Source of the DNA: Allodiplogaster sudhausi | Lineage: Eukaryota; Nematoda; Chromadorea; Rhabditida; Diplogasteridae | Assembly: GCA_945643635.1 (NCBI GenBank) | Contig: CALZFC010000252.1 | Span: forward strand, 3,885,001 to 3,949,000 | Reading direction: 5' to 3' | DNA length: 64,000 nt | Shown here: piece after piece, positions 57,400 through 64,000 of the stretch | Layout: the number at the start of each line of letters is the position of its first letter | Position numbering within the stretch: the first letter of the stretch is position 1 | Translations under genes and position numbers: made by a program | Notes under the pieces: model-generated | What the model was told of the DNA's origin: nothing | What the model saw: the letters and a program-made list of their open reading frames with translations, nothing else | Databases searched by the model: none

Positions 57400-58670
57400 G
57401 CAGAAGAATGAGAAAGAGTGAGTTGGCAGTGAGAAGAATGGATTCCACGGAGCAACTTTAGCAAAGAAGGAACGACGAGATGGGAAGCAACATAATGGGG
57501 AAGGGAGAATGATTTCAGCCAGAGCGAAGCAGCGAAAGTACAGGGCAGATTGCGTTGTCTAGTCTATTTAAAGAAAGACTCTATAATGGGAAGAAAACGG
57601 AGAGAAACTACAAAGAACGAGCAGTTCAGCGTATGATAAGAATTGCGATGAGCAGAGACACATTCCGCACGGGCATTGGCCAGAAGCAGAGCAAAGCAAC
57701 AAGCAAAATAACGTAATGAAGAACTATTCCTGATGAAACAAGGATACCTTCCAACAACAAACAAAAATGTTTACGTGTGAAACTGACTTTTTTAAAATTT
57801 GGCAGTGCAAAGCCAAGTATTCGATATTTACACTGCCTACATACATAGAAAATTATGAACACAATGAGTGGATATTTATAACGCATCTAGATTCGTTTTG
57901 TATCAGCTCTTTTCGTTAGTCGTTTTCGAATATGGTTTTGTCCCGAAATTTCCAGCAGGCTTTCCCATTCATCTCTTTGGGAGTCTGAACTCATGAAAGC
58001 AGGTCCCAGATTGTAATTTGCTGAAAGTCTCATTCTACCCTGTGCACAGATTGAAACGCTGGCCTTCCTGACCCCGACGTGCCCTTTTATGCAAGTGTGC
58101 CTCGTTCTGCATTATGTTGAGTCGCTTTCCGTGGGTATCAATTTCTCTTTCTCCCTTTCGCTCTCTCCATCATTTTCTCTCTCCCTCTCTCTCTCTCTCT
58201 CTCTCCCTCTTTTTTTCAACGTCGTCACTTGGTCCTGTTGACGACTCCTTTGGGTGCTCCTCTTTCCAGCTGCTTCCCCCTCGTTCGTGTGTTTCATTCT
58301 TTTTGCCCGCGATGTCTGAAAAGGGTGGCCGCCTCACTCTTCATTTCACTGTCTCCATAGCCTTCACGGTCTTTCATTAAAGCTTCATCTTCGTATTTTC
58401 CTTATCTCTTTCATTCTTTTTCTCTCGTTATTTTGTGCCCTCCCTCTGTCTCCGCTTCTGCCAACAATTTTCTGATCTTTCCTGATCTCATTCGCTACTA
58501 CATTCATACATAACCACATGGCAACTGTGAAATCTTCTAATTAGCTTATGGAACTTCCAAATCGAAAATTAAAACTTCTCTCTCGTACTCTCGCTCTCTC
58601 CCTCTCTTCCTTTCTGTCTCTCCTCATTCTCTCTCTATCTTCCTGTTCAGTGTTGACAGCCCTCTCTCTT

Positions 58671-58720
<50 letters not shown>

Positions 58721-59197
58721 TCGTTCCTTTCTCACTCTTCAAATACAGCTTCACATTGTTGCGGGCATTCTTTTCCTTGTTATCTTCCCGTCACAAAATT
58801 GTATGTGCAATTTTCAATAAGAAAATGTGAAAAGTGTCTACAAATGCTTTGATAGCGGAGGCGTGTAAATTACTCCCTGAAAGGCAGGAATGGCTGTTGA
58901 AGTTAAAAGAGTGACACTTCGCGTTCGATTAGCCACTACGTGTAGGCTCATGGATATTTCTGTGCATTTCTAATTATCTCCTAATCCTTTCCCGACATAT
59001 CTTCCAAACGGTGTTAGCTGCTCCTTTCATCTCTCGTTCTATTTCTGTTTTCCTCTTTAATACTCTCTCTCTATCTCTCTCTCTCTCTTTCTCTTGCTCC
59101 TTCTCTCTCTCCATCTTTCTTTTTCGCAGTTCCCCTATCTCTCTCTATCATCTTCTTCGCTCGCCGGTTGCGTTTGTCTCTCTTTCCTCTGTTTTGG

Positions 59198-59241
<44 letters not shown>

Positions 59242-60300
59242 TCTCCCTCTCTCTGTGACCGACTGTTCAGCAGCTCCTACACACAATTGCCAATTTCATT
59301 TTCTGGCCATTCAAATTTGTATTAGGTCTCCTTATTTTGTCGAGACGGTTTATTACCCACCTCCCGTCTACTCAACAACAGAAATTGTTGCCTACAGTTT
59401 GTATGCCTTCTAAAAAGAGTTTCCAAATTCTCGCTTCCCTTCACTTTCCTTCTTTGCAAAGAGCCTTTCATTCCAAATTGGAATGAGTGCAGGAAATAAA
59501 AATGACGCCAGTCCTTTGCCCGCGGCAGAATCCGGGGATACACGGTCTGAGAAAGATACTGGCGAACACCGTCGCTTTTTATTTAGTCTGGGGAACCTCC
59601 TCGCCTTTATTGACCTATTCAATCCCAGAATACCTTTCTCAAGGCATTTTTATCCTTATTAGTTGCTTTCTAGCTCTCTTTCTGTCACTCTTTTTCTCTA
59701 CCTTTCTCTCATCTCGTTCCTCTCAAGGTCTCGCTCTATCGCTCCCGAACTCTGATGTTCTCCACCAGAGTCCAACATTTTTCCCACGTCATGAATGACA
59801 TCCTTCTTTCATCTTCCTTTCACTTCCATTCACTTTCCCCTTTTTCTACTGGAACGGACATATTGCTCAGATGGCAAATGAATACGGGGAGAACTAAATT
59901 AAGCACTCTCTGGCAGGCATCTGCGTGTCTGCGTGTCTGTTTCTTTCTTTGCCAAGATCGCGTTTTTGAGATGGGAACAAGAAACATCTCGTGTACAGGG
60001 GCAGTTGCGAATAAGATCTTTCTTTCCTTTATTCTCCTTTTTTCTATTTCTTCCACTGTTCGTCTGTCTCTATTCCGAAACGACATGTTCCTTTTATTTT
60101 CATACAATTCGGATAACATATGCTTTTTCAATGTTTAGGAAAATGTCGGTTATTTTCCTGACGGCAATTTTTCATGAATATTTTGTGAATTTTTGGTTCT
60201 GTCCGTTCCGCTCTTTGAATAGGGTAATTACGTGTTGTCTACTGATACCTGATTCTTATAATTAGACCTCTTTCTTGGTTATCTTCATTAAGTTGAGAGG
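57400..60300. repeat. Microsatellite-rich region without a supportable gene
   Basis: (CT)n tracts lie at about 58175-58212, 58673-58713, 59060-59120 and 59198-59255. Ser/Leu-rich frames across them are translations of the repeat. No gene is supported; a possible minus-strand exon at about 59507-59553 (VSPDSAAGKG) is too short to judge. Confidence 0.5.
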
Positions 60301-60306
60301 ATTTAC

Positions 60307-61270
60307 ATAAGGTGACGGGTGTAGACCAAAAAAGTCTGCTTTCACTCGCTTCTTGCAGGAGTCGTGGCATTTCCACTCTAAAAAATAAAAAAGGTATGTA
60401 AATACGAACCGCGCATGTTCGAAGAAGGCTTTAGGGCTCCAACCGTTCCAGGTTTGGCTGGCTGGAAGACAGAGAAATGAAAATTGCAGAATATAGAGAG
60501 GGAGGAGAAGAAGAGAAAAGAAAGAAGGGGGAGAGATAGAGAAAGAAGGAGAGAGTGCGAGAGAGAGAAAGCAAAAATGACATCTTACACTCAGTGTGAT
60601 TAGAACTCTCCGTGACTACTCCACTCTCCTTTCTTACGATACTATCGTGAACCCCCCCCCCCTTCCTTCCTCATCTGAATGAGACTCCATTCACATTCGT
60701 ACTTTTCCACCAATCGTAATACTGCCCCGTTACATTCAATCCTACTTTTCATCTTATTCTTTTAGTGGCAGCCTCTTTACTATTCCATGTTCATGTTTCT
60801 TTCTATATGGCTACTTTTTACCACATTATTAACTGCCATTTCTCGACGGGACTCGAGTAGCTGCATCTGACAATGACAGTCAGAAAGATAGCCTGTGAGA
60901 GATAGAGAAAGAGAGAAAGCGAAGAAGAGAGAGAGAGAGAGAAAGAGAAAGAAAGAAAGAGAGAGATACGGTGGCGGAGAGGTACAAAAAGCATCACGTG
61001 CTCTAAACTATTACATTAAATGAGAAAGGCCATGAGCAGAACGAAAAGTATAATCATCTAAAAAAAATGAAAGCCTCTGTGAGTTTTCATTAAAGACAAT
61101 TCCCCTTTTTTTCTTCATCTCGTCCCCGGGGATATTCATGAGATTCTCTGCTCTTGCCCCGCTCCATCTCATAACTCATTCTGTGATCGCGCTCTCTTTG
61201 TTGCCGGTCTCGCTGCATTGAGGGCGGCAGCGTCAGATCCAAGCTCCGCGCCAAGGTTCTCTGTTCTCTT
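60307..61270 (-). CDS. Possible exons of an unrecognised minus-strand gene
   Basis: Three exon-like segments: 61270-61098 (REQRTLARSLDLTLPPSM..., Arg/Glu-rich, open throughout), 60457-60410 (PKPGTVGALKPSSNMR) and 60377-60307 (EWKCHDSCKKRVKADFFG). The last two join in phase through GCG|GTTCG and TTTTTTAG. CHDSC with flanking Lys resembles the end of a C1 zinc finger (KCHxxC), but the rest of such a domain is not visible. The gene would extend beyond both sides. Low confidence. Confidence 0.28.
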
Positions 61271-61274
61271 CTGA

Positions 61275-61307
61275 TGTCGCCGTATAATCATTCATAGAGA
61301 GGGAGAA

Positions 61308-61338
<31 letters not shown>

Positions 61339-63540
61339 TAGAGAGAGATAGAGTGAGAGAGAGAGAGAAGGATGAGGTGGGGGAATGAAGAACGAGAGAC
61401 ATATGTATGTATGTACATACATATGTATTTATTCGTGCTTGCACATATGTATATGTACATAAGGTGTATTCCCTCCAGATACCTCTTATTCTATGTATTT
61501 TGACATCACTTCATGTTAAAGTACCATATCATCAAAAGCCGAAAACTAATATTGTAGCAGGTAGTTGTACATTTGTATGCACTTGCAGATCATGTTAGTG
61601 GTTTCGGAAATGGCTCATTACATTTTATATGACATGCGGAGAAAGTTGGAGCCCAAGAGCATGCGAGTGGATTCTCAGGGTAAAGGCTAGGCAAATGCGT
61701 CAGAACGAGAACAAAGAAGTAGAATTGCAGGCGCTTTAACTTCGATTCGTCTCAACCTTTACAAAATAATTCCTAAAAAGTAAGGCTGTTCGCAGCGTTC
61801 GCTCTTTGAGGATAAAATCGGGAAAATAAGGGCGCTTTGTATTCATGAATACAAGATTGTAAATGTCAATGGATATTCTGACCAAATGCTGCTTTGATAT
61901 TACTTGTATCTGCGAAGTATGCGCTCGTATTTCTAACTATCAGCTGCTTGGTTGATGAGTTGCTTGCCAGAAAAACATCTTCTCACGCTCTTCTTTCCCT
62001 TTCTGCAACGCTTGAATTCTGCGAGCGTTTCAAGCTGCTGAAAAATTAAGAATGTAAATGCCATAACATTTCTCTCTCCGGAAAGTGGCCACATTCTCAC
62101 ATACATACATTTCGCCTTTATCTAAATATATTAATGCAGAGCCAGCACCTGCAGTCCCTATCCTACATAGATTCATTTCCGGATGTATAGTTAATTCGAT
62201 CGGCCCCTCTATTTCCTTCATATTCTTTAGACATCTGCACGGCTTGTTAATTTCAAACAACATTTGAAAGTCCTGCCTAATTTTATGTAATTTATTGCTA
62301 TCTTTTTGAATTCCCCCTCTAAAATAATTGAGTAATGTACGTATGTATGTAATTGGATAGAAGATGTTAAGAAAGCTTATGGTTGCTTATGTTTGACACT
62401 CATCTGTGTTGAAGTGGGCAAATTTTTGATCTCTTGTCCATTCTTATTTTATATTTCAAAACCGACCAGTCATTTCAGTTACATGTATGTACTTGGTCCA
62501 TTTGTCTTAAAACTTGCTTGCGTGAAGGCGAAGGACAATGAATAACTGAGTTGGTGGGATGAGAAGGAACACGCAGCGCACGCGTGGCTTCGCTCTTTAA
62601 TATTCCTAATTCTTTTCTCTCTCTCTCTCTGTCTCTCTCTCTATCTCTCTCTCCCTCTCCCAAACGAATTTGACCACTTTGTGGAAGGAAGTGTATTCAC
62701 AACACGCCAATATATAAAATTCCTTGTCTCCAGTAGCCCTCCATTTCCTTGTCTAGCAAATCAAATAATTCACATTAAAGAAGGGCGATCACCGAAAATA
62801 CAGTATTGTGCGTTCAAACGTACAAAGACTTCGAACGGAAGTCCGTTTAATTACTCAAAAATGTACGGTAGACTAGGAATGTGCGTGTGTTTTTTGGAGC
62901 GGGTTGTTATTGCTGTTATACCTATTTGATAATGTTTTGCGTAACAAGAATTTATTAAAACATTTTCTAAAACAAATGAACCAAAAGGTGATAAAGCATT
63001 CACCATAACAATTTCTTCAAATCCTTGTAATTTTATTTTCCCGCGATGGGTACGTGGCAGTGAAGTTGGGATTCTACCGATGGGTTCTGCTTTTTCCATG
63101 GCACACCAATCACAAATTCATTCAAAATTTGCACTTTAAAGTTCATTATACTTGAATATGGAACTTTCTTGTACATTTTCATATACATATTCTTTTTCTG
63201 CCTGCCCCAGACTATTCGAAAATAACTAAGATGGTCCATTTATCGTCTATGACTTTTCGGTGATCGCCCTCTTTTAAGAATGTATTAGTCGAGAGTGGTC
63301 ATGTGGAATCGTTGGACAAAAAGCATCACGCCACAAAACATTGGGTCATAACGGAGAATTGGCCTCATTTCAGCCACCACTTCTCTTTTCGTGATTACTA
63401 TGTATTTACTTGATTACAGTAATTGATAGTCCGCCTCAAGGCATATCGAAATAGTTTTTTTTATAACTATTTTTATAAATAGTTTTTTGTATAACTAATT
63501 CATTTGAGAATGACTGAATTTTCACTTTGTTATTATAATT
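61275..63540. other. Region with no supportable gene
   Basis: It contains (GA)n at 61295-61370, TATG/CATA repeats near 61400-61450 and a (CT)n at 62615-62655. Short open frames show no domain or consistent splice context. Confidence 0.4.
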
Positions 63541-63955
63541 TCACCATATATATCGCGCGCGTGAGAGAGAGAGAGTGAGTGAGAGAGAGAGAGAGAGAGA
63601 GAGTGAGTGAGAGAGAGAGAGAGAGAGAGAGAGTGAGTGAGAGAGAGAGAGAGAGAGCGAAGCAGCTGGAGAGGAAAGGGAAAAAAGAGGAAGAGAGCCA
63701 AACAGAAATGAGTGGGAGGCGATAAGCGAAGAAGGAGTATTTTTCAATAAGAGTGCATACAGCCTGACATAATTAGAGCAGCCAAGAGAGCAGGCAAAAG
63801 TCGCGTGTGGACTGCACGTCAACAGAGGAAACCCACCGCATTCTCCTTTCTATGTCTCTCTCTCTCTCACCACTCTCTCTCTCTCTCTCTCTCGCTCGCT
63901 CCCTCTCCGGTCTCTCTCTTTCTCTCTCGCTCTCTTATCTCTACACTGAAAACTC
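63541..63955. repeat. (GA)n and (CT)n tracts at the window end
   Basis: 63560-63657 is (GA)n with three regularly spaced GTGAGTGA interruptions. 63853-63935 is (CT)n. Frames through them encode Ser/Leu and are not genes. Confidence 0.7.
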
Positions 63956-64000
63956 TCTCTCACATTAATTCTCACCATAGCATTACTCTTTCTAACTTCG

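Overview
The window looks like nuclear DNA of a free-living or parasitic nematode. The evidence is: genes cut into many exons of about 60-190 bp; C. elegans-like pyrimidine-rich AG sites directly before several start codons, where a spliced leader could join; secreted Gly/Tyr/Trp-rich peptides of the NLP/caenacin type; a secreted protein with three ShKT (SXC) domains; and two seven-helix receptors of chemoreceptor style. The species cannot be named from this sequence. (GA)n/(CT)n microsatellites are extremely frequent, and transposable DNA fills several introns.

Layout. 1-3.7 kb is repeat-rich DNA with no gene I can support. 3.75-10.87 kb (+) is a complete 19-exon gene for translation initiation factor eIF2A. 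Its penultimate intron holds a 2.4 kb inverted repeat, and its penultimate exon start is tandemly duplicated. 11.6-18.4 kb holds three short glycine-rich secreted peptide genes and two divergent genes for low-complexity charged proteins; one peptide gene has a solo LTR in its 5' leader. 19.6-28.7 kb (+) is a five-exon unrecognised gene whose last intron contains five head-to-tail Helitron-like units. 29.2-32.5 kb has three more copies of the same glycine-rich peptide, two of them in a head-to-head inverted duplication. 33.4-35.7 kb (-) is a class A GPCR. 36.3-38.4 kb has a palindromic TA-flanked MITE and a 5'-truncated CR1/Jockey-like retrotransposon. 40.3-41.4 kb (-) is a small single-pass membrane protein gene. 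42.4-44.1 kb (-) is the ShKT gene. 45.07-51.15 kb is a 6.1 kb inverted-repeat-bounded element, rich in TTGGCA/TGCCAA motifs, that carries a series of small GC-rich exon-like islands; I regard it as the most likely undescribed system here. 51.35-53.5 kb (-) is a second GPCR. 54.5-57.2 kb (-) is a mitochondrial ADP/ATP carrier. 57.2-64 kb is mostly microsatellite-rich DNA with a few possible minus-strand exons.

How it fits together. The two housekeeping genes (eIF2A and the ADP/ATP carrier) flank an accessory neighbourhood of environment-facing families: epidermal-type peptides, ShKT protein and receptors. These families are expanding by local duplication and are being reshaped by mobile DNA. 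The peptide paralogs share one promoter layout (TGACGTCA site, TATA box, short pyrimidine-rich leader), and three of the four copies differ by a discrete structural change: an LTR insertion, a loss of the TGACGTCA block, or an inverted duplication. All exon joins were inferred by eye from splice consensus and reading phase; no transcript or homology search was available.
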